A stretch of 10,258 bases of DNA, taken from JAQUSX01 sp035446985 (GTDB taxonomy: Bacteria; Bacillota; Clostridia; Christensenellales; CAG-314). Below the pieces are notes generated by a model. The model saw only the letters and a program-made list of their open reading frames with translations. It did no database searches and was not told where the DNA came from. The translations under genes and the position numbers were made by a program. Below, piece by piece: positions 1 to 5,515 of the stretch. The number at the start of each line of letters is the position of its first letter. Within the stretch, counting starts at the first letter, position 1. The DNA is taken from contig DAOTGG010000039.1 of assembly GCA_035446985.1 (NCBI GenBank), positions 1-10,258 of the forward strand. The letters run 5' to 3'.

Positions 1-285
1 GTAAACGGGACCGCTGTTGGCGTACATTATTTTTTGCCATGGAAAATATTTGTCGTTATATAAAAAAGCGATTATCGCTATTTTATCACCGATTTCAAAC
101 GGCTTTGTTTTGTCGAACGGAGTTTCAAAATCGTAATTCCTTGGAACTCCAAGTTCAATTCTTAGGGTATATGAATCGGGCGGAGCAAAAAGGCCGACCA
201 AAAGCCATACTCCTACCAAAACGATTAAAAGCGCGACTGCCGATAGGGAAATAATGATTTTTCCTTTTTTATTTAGTTTAGTCAT
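1..285 (-). CDS. Unrecognised membrane-anchored protein, N-terminal part (runs off the left edge)
   Basis: An open frame starts at ATG 285-283 and stays open for 95 codons to the window edge, so the C-terminus is missing. The start is well supported: GGAGGGG lies at about 296-302, roughly 10 nt upstream, and a promoter-like pair lies at 343-371. The protein opens with a basic stretch (MTKLNKKGK), then one strongly hydrophobic segment at about residues 10-33, then a polar region beginning APPDSYTLRIELG. This is the layout of a single-pass membrane protein or uncleaved signal anchor with its body outside the cytoplasm; no lipobox cysteine is visible. I do not recognise the family, and no function can be assigned from the visible part. 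It is downstream of deoD on the same strand but separated by a terminator, so it is probably an independent unit. Confidence 0.7.
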   Translation of the reverse strand, partial: MTKLNKKGKIIISLSAVALLIVLVGVWLLVGLFAPPDSYTLRIELGVPRNYDFETPFDKTKPFEIGDKIAIIAFLYNDKYFPWQKIMYANSGPVY

Positions 286-342
286 AAATATACACCCCTC
301 CGATTTTTATTTAATATATTATTTGACATAATGTACAAATTT

Positions 343-371
343 ACAATAGCAAATATTCGAATGAGAGTCAA
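343..371 (-). promoter_or_regulatory. Putative sigma-A promoter for the membrane protein at 1-285
   Basis: On the minus strand TTGACT (371-366) and TATTGT (348-343) are separated by exactly 17 nt. The -35 element matches consensus at 5 of 6 positions and the -10 at 4 of 6. Transcription would begin near 336, giving a leader of about 50 nt that contains the GGAGGGG ribosome binding site. This is inferred from sequence match and position only. Confidence 0.45.
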
Positions 372-497
372 GACGTAATAATATAAACTTCGCCCGTACA
401 ATGTCGAAAAATGTCTATTTTTATAAATATTAAGATTTTATAGACGTTTTAATATTGTTGTAAAAAAAAATTAATAGAAAAAATTGTTTTAATATTA

Positions 498-529
498 AAA
501 AAGAGAAAGATAAACGTCTTTCTCTTTTT
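498..529 (-). terminator. Intrinsic terminator downstream of deoD
   Basis: A perfect 13-bp inverted repeat, AAAAAGAGAAAGA (498-510) and TCTTTCTCTTTTT (517-529), has a 6-nt loop and begins 33 nt after the deoD stop codon. On the minus strand the stem runs into a T-rich tract (RC of 485-500). The stem is AT-rich, but its position just past the gene makes termination the natural reading. It separates deoD from the membrane protein gene. Confidence 0.7.
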
Positions 530-562
530 CTTGTGTATTGTAATTATTAAAAAAAATCTATC

Positions 563-1276
563 CTATTCCGCTATTTCGAGAGCTAATAGCATCATATCGT
601 TAAAACTCGACTGACGCTCTTCGGCGGAAAGAGCTTCGCCTGTAACTAACGAATCGGAAATAGTGCATATAGTAAGAGCTTTTTTGTCCGCTCTTGACGC
701 AGTCATAAATAACGCCGCCGATTCCATTTCTACCGCTAATACGCCCATTTTCGCCCAGTCCATTGTGCGCATTCCGTCGTCGTAAAATGTGTCGGATGAA
801 AGCAGATTGCCCACTTTGTAACGCAGTTTCATTTTTTCCGCAATATCGGCGGCTTTACGCAATAATTCGTAAGATGAGATAGCGGCGTAAGTGCCTGGCA
901 GATTGTATTGATGCGCAAAATTTCCGTTTGTGCAAGCGCCTTGCGCGATAACTATATCTCTAACTTTAAGGTCTTTATTCATACCGCCGGCAGAGCCTAC
1001 GCGAATAATATTTTCTACGCCGTAATAGTTAAACAGCTCGTACGAGTATATGCCTATCGACGGCATACCCATGCCGCTCGCCATTACGGAAACGCGTTTG
1101 CCTTTGTAGTTTCCCGTGTAGCCTTGTATGCCTCTTACGTTGTTAACCAAAACGTAATCGCTTAGATACGTCTCGGCAATATATTTTGCGCGGAGTGGGT
1201 CGCCCGGCATAAGTACGGTTTTTGCAAAATCGCCTTCAAGGGCTTTATTATGCGGTGTCGGAATAAATTTTGTCAT
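563..1276 (-). CDS. deoD: Purine nucleoside phosphorylase, DeoD type
   Basis: The 237-residue protein is full length for the family (E. coli DeoD is 239). DeoD cleaves purine ribo- and deoxyribonucleosides with phosphate to give the free base and (deoxy)ribose-1-phosphate; it is a cytosolic hexamer in purine salvage. Visible signatures are the MPGDPLRAK phosphate-binding segment (Gly25, Arg29), VNNVRG with Arg48 (contributed to the neighbouring subunit in the family), RVGS (Arg92, Ser95), the ribose-binding VEMES (Glu183, Met184, Glu185), and the catalytic Asp208 in ISDS with Arg221 in the AEERQ segment. All key residues are present. ATG 1276 is preceded by TAGGAGA at a normal distance and begins the family-typical N-terminus (PTPHN). 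It has its own promoter and terminator, so it is probably monocistronic. Its role has no evident link to the divergent ribosomal operon. Confidence 0.97.
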   Translation of the reverse strand: MTKFIPTPHNKALEGDFAKTVLMPGDPLRAKYIAETYLSDYVLVNNVRGIQGYTGNYKGKRVSVMASGMGMPSIGIYSYELFNYYGVENIIRVGSAGGMNKDLKVRDIVIAQGACTNGNFAHQYNLPGTYAAISSYELLRKAADIAEKMKLRYKVGNLLSSDTFYDDGMRTMDWAKMGVLAVEMESAALFMTASRADKKALTICTISDSLVTGEALSAEERQSSFNDMMLLALEIAE

Positions 1277-1338
1277 TATGTTTATCTCCTAAAAAGAAAA
1301 TTTGCATTTTATTTGGTCAATAATTAGCTTGTGCTATG

Positions 1339-1367
1339 ATTTTAACAAAAATAATAAATAGTGTCAA
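1339..1367 (-). promoter_or_regulatory. Sigma-A promoter of deoD
   Basis: On the minus strand a perfect TTGACA (1367-1362) is followed after exactly 17 nt by TAAAAT (1344-1339), one mismatch from TATAAT. Transcription would begin near 1332, giving a leader of about 55 nt before the deoD start, with a ribosome binding site at about 1285-1291. Sequence match and position make this one of the two best promoters in the window. Confidence 0.75.
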
Positions 1368-1499
1368 TTTTTATAGGGTTGACAGTTGCCGTTTACTGAT
1401 ATCAAAACGTTTTTGAAAAATAGCTTAATTGCCGATAAATCCTTATGAATTACGGGTGCAATAACCAAAAATTTAGCAAGTTCAAAACAATAAATGCGG

Positions 1500-1529
1500 T
1501 TGACAACGTTTGTTTGGCTAGTGTATACT
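1500..1529 (+). promoter_or_regulatory. Sigma-A promoter of the rpmH operon
   Basis: A perfect TTGACA (1500-1505) and TATACT (1524-1529, 5 of 6 to consensus) are separated by 18 nt. Transcription would begin near 1536, about 33 nt before the rpmH start. It faces away from the deoD promoter, with about 130 bp between the two -35 elements. It probably drives rpmH-rnpA-yidD-yidC-jag. Confidence 0.75.
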
Positions 1530-1568
1530 AATTATTCGTAAAGAACTATAAAGGAGGCGGCATAAAGG

Positions 1569-1703
1569 ATGAAAAGAACTTATCAACCCAAGAAAAGACA
1601 AAGAAGTAAAGTTCACGGTTTTCGCAAAAGAATGAAAACCCAAGGCGGAAGAAGAGTTTTGAAGAACAGACGCAATAAAGGCAGAGCGAAACTTACCGCG
1701 TAA
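1569..1703 (+). CDS. rpmH: 50S ribosomal protein L34
   Basis: This 44-residue, very basic protein is the full length of bacterial L34, a component of the large ribosomal subunit that contacts 23S rRNA. The sequence starts MKRTYQPKKRQRSKVHGF and continues with the family-typical RMKTQGGRRVL and RRNKGRAKLTA, matching L34 along its whole length. AAGGAGG at 1551-1557 lies 11 nt before ATG 1569, and a second AAGGA sits immediately before the start. It is the first gene after the promoter at 1500-1529, and rnpA follows, which is the conserved rpmH-rnpA arrangement. The identification is secure despite the short length. Confidence 0.98.
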   Translation: MKRTYQPKKRQRSKVHGFRKRMKTQGGRRVLKNRRNKGRAKLTA

Positions 1704-1724
1704 ACGAAAACGAATATTTTTTGC

Positions 1725-1740
1725 GGGGTGAATTACCATA
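1725..1740 (+). promoter_or_regulatory. rnpA ribosome binding site and apparent ATA start codon
   Basis: GGGGTGA (1725-1731) matches the 3' part of an AGGAGGTGA ribosome binding site and lies 6 nt before ATA 1738-1740. In the rnpA frame, TGA at 1729-1731 blocks any start further upstream. The only codons between it and conserved RnpA sequence are ATT, ACC and ATA. ATA is the one at correct spacing; ATT 1732 would be adjacent to the site. The first standard start in frame is TTG 1819, inside the conserved protein. Confidence 0.55.
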
Positions 1741-2085
1741 AAAGCCGTTTTTAGATTAAAAAAAAATTATCAATATAATTACGTCTACAAAAAAGGTTCG
1801 TCCGTTTCGGACGAAAATTTGGTATTGGTATATTGTGCCCATCGCGGAAAGTTGCCAAAATTCGGATTTTCTATTAGTGGAAAATACGGTTGCGCGGTCA
1901 AGCGCAACAGAACGAGGCGTCAACTCAAAGAATGCGCAAACAAGCTTTTGCCGTTCGTTAAGACAAACTACACTTATATATTTATTCCAAAAGCAAAAAA
2001 GGAAGATAATTTTACAAAGTTGTACGAGTCTATGAAAAAATTGTTAATAAGTGCTGACTTATTAACGCATCTACAAGGCGAATGA
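1738..2085 (+). CDS. rnpA: Ribonuclease P protein component
   Basis: RnpA is the small basic protein subunit of RNase P; it binds the catalytic RNA and the 5' leader of precursor tRNAs. Read from ATA 1738 it is 115 residues, the usual family length. The N-terminal segment FRLKKNYQYNYVYKKGSSV (residues 5-23) aligns with the B. subtilis RnpA segment NRLKKNEDFQKVFKHGTSV, with Tyr13 and Tyr17 at the leader-contacting aromatic positions. FGFSISGKYGCAVKRNRTRR (about 42-61) contains the RNR signature. The first ordinary start in frame, TTG 1819, would remove 27 residues including the aromatic cleft, so I extend to ATA. Either initiation is non-canonical or an ATG was changed or misread. A perfect 8-bp hairpin lies in the coding region at 1797-1815. 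The stop overlaps the yidD start by 4 nt. Identity is certain; the start is not. Confidence 0.93.
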   Translation: MKAVFRLKKNYQYNYVYKKGSSVSDENLVLVYCAHRGKLPKFGFSISGKYGCAVKRNRTRRQLKECANKLLPFVKTNYTYIFIPKAKKEDNFTKLYESMKKLLISADLLTHLQGE

Positions 2086-2324
2086 AGTGGTTTTGTATCT
2101 TATTATTAAAAATTTACAAAGCGACGTTGTCCAAGCTGTTGGGCAAAAAATGCATTTACACGCCGACTTGTTCGGTTTATTCTATGGAAGCATACCGCCG
2201 TCACGGTTTTTTCGTCGGATCAATCATGACGGCAAAAAGGCTTCTTAGATGCGCGCCTTGGCATAAAGGGGGATTTGATCCCGTCCCTTATAACCTTAAA
2301 GGAGAAATTAAATGGAGTTTATAA
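2082..2324 (+). CDS. yidD: Membrane protein insertion efficiency factor YidD
   Basis: The 80-residue protein is typical in size for YidD, a small membrane-associated protein thought to assist YidC-dependent insertion of inner-membrane proteins. The diagnostic cysteine motif CIYTPTCSVYSMEA is present (Cys24, Cys30, Tyr33), followed by YRRHG and RLLRCAPWHKGGFDPVP, which is strongly conserved in the family. An amphipathic or hydrophobic N-terminal segment (WFCILLLKIY) precedes them. ATG 2082 overlaps the rnpA TGA (ATGA), so translation is probably coupled; the upstream AAGGCG is only a weak ribosome binding site. Its 3' end overlaps yidC by 13 nt and holds the yidC ribosome binding site. Confidence 0.95.
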   Translation: MKWFCILLLKIYKATLSKLLGKKCIYTPTCSVYSMEAYRRHGFFVGSIMTAKRLLRCAPWHKGGFDPVPYNLKGEIKWSL

Positions 2325-3409
2325 ACTCTTTTTTGGGCGCTTTTGCTTTTGTGGACGCAAGCGCGTTGCCCGATTTAAATGTCATCGGTAAGCTTGTTCA
2401 GTTACTGTATAACTGGATAGGAAATTACGGCTGGACAGTAGTCGTATTTACCGTTTTTTTGAAATTGCTTACTTTACCGTTGGATTTTTGGCAAAGATAC
2501 GTAACCAAGGCAAACGGCGATAAAATGGAAGAAATGAAGCCTCTATTGGCAAATATCGACAAGCAATACGGACACGACCAAAACAAGGCTAACGAAGAAA
2601 AAAGAAAACTTTACAAAAAACAGGGTTATTCGATGGGTATGCAATGTTTGCCGCTCATTATTACAATGGCCGTGTTTATTTTTATGTTTTCGGGACTTCA
2701 AAGTTATACGAACTATATCAGTAAATACAATTACGCGTTATTGACCGAAACTTACACAACGGCTTTTGATGAAGAATTTGCCGAAAGCGCGGATCAGTTT
2801 GCGGCGTTAGAAGCGGGACAAGACGCGGTAAAAGTCGTATACACTAACGAAATTGAAGAAAAGTTTTTGTGGATAAACAACGTATGGAGACCGGATACTT
2901 GGAGTGCGACTATGGCGGACGCCGATACTTATGTAAAGGGCGGTATGGGCTCTGTAGCTTTGACGGCTGAAGAAAAAGCTGAGTTTAGCAAAGAGCAATA
3001 CAATGTTATACGCGAAGCGGTAATAGAAGTGGATCCGGGTTATTTTTCAAAGATAAATACTGACGGCTCTATTAAAGAAGGCTGGAACGGACTTATAATA
3101 TTGCCCATTTTGGCAGTTGCATTGACTTTCCTTTCGACTTGGATTACGCAAAAACAAACAGGGGCAGTAAAAAAATCTCCCGATGAAGCTCCCGATCCCA
3201 CACAACAATCGTCAAAAATGATGATGTTTATGATGCCTATCATGATGGGCGCATTCGCGATTTTTTACACCGCTGCCTTTGCGGTGTATATGGTAAGCAA
3301 CTCGATGCTCACCATACTTACGACTTTTGCTATTCAACCTATAGTGAACTCTATGGTTGCGAAGAAAAAGAAAGCCAGCAATGAAAATAAGGCGAGCTAT
3401 AAAAGATAA
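2312..3409 (+). CDS. yidC: YidC/Oxa1-family membrane protein insertase with enlarged outer region
   Basis: YidC inserts and folds proteins in the cytoplasmic membrane, alone or with SecYEG. Hydrophobic segments lie at about residues 24-57, 110-130, 260-280 and 303-345 (the last long enough for two helices). Conserved features are the first-helix segment FLKLLTLPLDF, the cytoplasmic amphipathic region EEMKPLLANIDKQYG, FLWINNVW (185-192), and the final MMPIMMG-to-ISNSM-like segment (here VSNSM), with a basic tail. The positive residue of the hydrophilic groove, Arg in Bacillus YidC, appears as Lys51. At 365 residues it is about 100 longer than B. subtilis SpoIIIJ (261); the excess lies in polar, acidic stretches at about 132-184 and 193-258. 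No lipobox is seen. The start has AAAGGAG at a good distance and overlaps yidD by 13 nt. Confidence 0.96.
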   Translation: MEFINSFLGAFAFVDASALPDLNVIGKLVQLLYNWIGNYGWTVVVFTVFLKLLTLPLDFWQRYVTKANGDKMEEMKPLLANIDKQYGHDQNKANEEKRKLYKKQGYSMGMQCLPLIITMAVFIFMFSGLQSYTNYISKYNYALLTETYTTAFDEEFAESADQFAALEAGQDAVKVVYTNEIEEKFLWINNVWRPDTWSATMADADTYVKGGMGSVALTAEEKAEFSKEQYNVIREAVIEVDPGYFSKINTDGSIKEGWNGLIILPILAVALTFLSTWITQKQTGAVKKSPDEAPDPTQQSSKMMMFMMPIMMGAFAIFYTAAFAVYMVSNSMLTILTTFAIQPIVNSMVAKKKKASNENKASYKR

Positions 3410-3429
3410 TTAGGAGTAACTAATATATA

Positions 3430-4104
3430 ATGAACAAAATAGAAGCGACAGGCAAGTCCGTTGAGGCCGCCATTCAAAACGGACTCAAAAGTCTTGGCTT
3501 AAGTGAAAATCAAGTCGATGTCAAGATTCTTTCAGAAGGCGGATTTTTAAAAAACTGTAAAGTTGAGTTGACTGAGAAGCAAACAGACGGCAAAAAAGCC
3601 CTTACTTTTTTGGAAGATATATTGGAAAAAATGCAATTTCAATACGTAGTCGAAATGGAAGAAGACGAAAAAGAAGTAAGACTAAATCTTATCGGCACAG
3701 ACAGCGGAGCGATAATAGGATACCGCGGCGAAGTGCTGGATTCCTTGCAATACTTGGTAAGCTTGGCTGTTAATAACGGCAGAGAAGATTTTAAAAGAGT
3801 AGTAGTGGACGCGGAAGAATATCGGGCAAAGCGCGCGAAAACGCTGGAACAACTGGCGAAAAATCTTGAAAAAAAGGTTGTGCGCACGCATAGATACGTA
3901 AAGCTCGAACCTATGAACCCATATGAAAGAAGAATAATCCATACCGCGCTTCACGACAGCAAACTCGTGACCACGCAAAGCGAAGGCGACGAACCCAATA
4001 GATACGTTGTGATTTCGCCTATATCGGGCGGCGGACAGATAAAACCGCAACCGAGAAAAACTTTGAATTTCGTTTATCGAAGCGATAAAAAAAGAAGAAG
4101 ATAA
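3430..4104 (+). CDS. jag: RNA-binding protein Jag (KhpB/EloR)
   Basis: Jag/KhpB is a cytoplasmic RNA-binding protein of Gram-positive bacteria, linked in streptococci to cell elongation and found next to yidC. The 224 residues show the three family domains: Jag-N at about 1-50 (start MNKIEATGKSVEAAIQNGL), a KH domain at about 60-140 with the GxxG loop Gly97-Tyr-Arg-Gly100, and an R3H domain at about 150-210 with the Arg167-x3-His171 motif in NPYERRIIHTAL. The C-terminus is basic (DKKRRR). ATG 3430 is the only start, since TAA at 3421 is in frame; AGGAG at 3412-3416 is 13 nt away, a rather long spacing. It begins 20 nt after yidC and should be co-transcribed with it. A hairpin follows the stop. 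Confidence 0.96.
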   Translation: MNKIEATGKSVEAAIQNGLKSLGLSENQVDVKILSEGGFLKNCKVELTEKQTDGKKALTFLEDILEKMQFQYVVEMEEDEKEVRLNLIGTDSGAIIGYRGEVLDSLQYLVSLAVNNGREDFKRVVVDAEEYRAKRAKTLEQLAKNLEKKVVRTHRYVKLEPMNPYERRIIHTALHDSKLVTTQSEGDEPNRYVVISPISGGGQIKPQPRKTLNFVYRSDKKRRR

Positions 4105-4115
4105 ATTTTTCACGC

Positions 4116-4137
4116 GGGGACAAAATATTTTGTCCCC
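4116..4137 (+). terminator. Perfect 22-nt palindrome after jag, probable terminator
   Basis: A perfect 22-nt palindrome starts 11 nt after the jag stop: GGGGACAAAAT followed directly by its reverse complement. As RNA it would fold into a strong stem with GGGGAC at its base. The T-rich run (TTTTCTT, 4142-4148) starts 4 nt past the stem; AAAAT after the stem can pair with ATTTT before it (4105-4110), which would bring the T run against the helix. It probably ends the rpmH-jag transcript, perhaps with read-through into mnmE. A protein-binding palindrome is an alternative. Confidence 0.5.
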
Positions 4138-4210
4138 AAAATTTTCTTAAAAATTTTCCCTGTCGTAAAATATCTTTTTTAGATAGCTATATAAGCAAAG
4201 AAGAAAAATA

Positions 4211-5506
4211 ATGAGCACAATAATAGCATTGTCGACGCCCGTAGGAAGGGGCGCAATAGCGGTGGTAAGAATGAGCGGAAGCGACAGTAAAAAAATCGCC
4301 AAAGCTATTTTTGAACCGTTTCCAGACAAGCCGAACTTTTTAAAAGTCGGCACGCTTGCGCTTGACAGTTTTTCCGATAGAGCAATGTGCGTGTATTTTG
4401 ACGCGCCCCGTTCGTATACGGGCGAAGATATGGTGGAATTTCATTGTCACGGCGGTGTCGGCGTTTCAGGCGAAGTTTTAAAAAAATGTATCGCTTTAGG
4501 CGCGGTTATGGCGCAAAACGGAGAATTTTCCAAACGCGCGTTTATTAACGGCAAACAAAATCTTTCCAACGCCGAAGGTATTATACAGTTAATCGACGCG
4601 GAAAGCGGAATGGCGTTACGAGCGGGCGAAAATTTACTTGAAAACAAGCTTGGCAAAACAACGGTAAATATTCAAAACAAACTTACCGAAATACTGGCGG
4701 AATGCGAAGCCGCGCTAGATTACCCCGAAGAAGATTTAGAAATTTCAACGTTGAACGAAATAAAGAAAAAACTTACATCAACATATAATGAACTCAATTC
4801 ATTACTGCTGTCGGCGGAAACGGGCAGGCTGGTCTCGGGCGGAATAAATATCGCCATAGTAGGCAAAAGCAACGTAGGGAAATCCAGTTTGCTTAACGCG
4901 CTTTTGGGCGAAAACAGAGCGATAGTAAGCGCGATTGCAGGAACGACACGAGATACACTTCGTGAAAGCGTTATTTATAAAGACGTAAAATTTAATTTTG
5001 TAGACACAGCGGGACTAAGAGCGACCGATGACGAAATAGAAAATCTCGGTATAGAAAGAACTCGCGAATCGGTAAAAAAAGCGGATATCGTGCTTAATGT
5101 TGTGGACGAAGACGAAAAAACTATTAATAATGATAAGCCCTTAATTATCGTGCGCAACAAAATGGACAAGCTAAAAGTCTTGCCGAAAGAAAAAGAAAAC
5201 GAGATTTTTGTCAGTGCATTATTCGGAACGAATATAGACCGACTAAAACAAAAGATTTACGATTATTTCCAAGTCGGGGCGTTGTCGCAGGACGATCTTA
5301 TTTTGACAAACGCGCGGCATATCGACTGTGTGGAGCAAGCGAAACGCTCTATTGCTCAAGCGATTTACGCTGCGGACGAAACCACGCTCGATTGCGTTAC
5401 CGTCGATATCTCAGAGGCTTGGCAGTCGCTAGGTCTTATCACGGGAACGACGGCATCGGAAGAAATAATCGACAAAATTTACGAAAAATTCTGTCTTGGA
5501 AAATAA
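4211..5506 (+). CDS. mnmE: tRNA modification GTPase MnmE (TrmE)
   Basis: MnmE, with MnmG, builds the 5-carboxymethylaminomethyl (or aminomethyl) group on the wobble uridine U34 of certain tRNAs, using GTP hydrolysis and a folate one-carbon donor. Domains visible are the N-terminal folate-binding domain (1 to about 115, starting STIIALSTPVGRGAIAVVRMSG), a helical domain, and an inserted G domain. The G motifs are GKSNVGKS (218-225), TTRD (245-248), DTAG (265-268) and NKMD (316-319). The C-terminus is FCLGK, with the conserved catalytic-site cysteine Cys428. At 431 residues it is slightly shorter than B. subtilis MnmE (459) but appears complete. ATG 4211 begins the conserved N-terminus; only a weak purine-rich stretch (AAGAAGAAAA) lies upstream. 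mnmG starts 9 nt after its stop, so the two partner proteins are made from one message. Confidence 0.97.
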   Translation: MSTIIALSTPVGRGAIAVVRMSGSDSKKIAKAIFEPFPDKPNFLKVGTLALDSFSDRAMCVYFDAPRSYTGEDMVEFHCHGGVGVSGEVLKKCIALGAVMAQNGEFSKRAFINGKQNLSNAEGIIQLIDAESGMALRAGENLLENKLGKTTVNIQNKLTEILAECEAALDYPEEDLEISTLNEIKKKLTSTYNELNSLLLSAETGRLVSGGINIAIVGKSNVGKSSLLNALLGENRAIVSAIAGTTRDTLRESVIYKDVKFNFVDTAGLRATDDEIENLGIERTRESVKKADIVLNVVDEDEKTINNDKPLIIVRNKMDKLKVLPKEKENEIFVSALFGTNIDRLKQKIYDYFQVGALSQDDLILTNARHIDCVEQAKRSIAQAIYAADETTLDCVTVDISEAWQSLGLITGTTASEEIIDKIYEKFCLGK

Positions 5507-5515
5507 AATAAGATA

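Noticed and set aside
39..254. Plus-strand open frame of 71 codons
   Set aside because: It lies antisense to the membrane protein gene at 1-285, which has a strong ribosome binding site, a promoter and a signal anchor; this frame has no ribosome binding site and no recognisable content.
323..328. TTGACA on the plus strand in the left intergenic region
   Set aside because: No acceptable -10 at 16-18 nt and no plus-strand gene downstream; the overlapping minus-strand pair fits better.
908..1165. Plus-strand open frame inside deoD
   Set aside because: Antisense to a fully conserved enzyme; no start context or family resemblance.
1518..1739. Minus-strand open frame across rpmH
   Set aside because: Covers the rpmH promoter and gene on the opposite strand; rpmH matches L34 along its whole length.
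2869..2877. Perfect DnaA-box sequence (TGTGGATAA) inside yidC
   Set aside because: A single copy that encodes the conserved Leu-Trp-Ile-Asn of YidC; no cluster of boxes, so not an origin.
3682..4113. Minus-strand open frame of 143 codons antisense to jag
   Set aside because: A shadow of jag, whose KH and R3H motifs are intact; no ribosome binding site.
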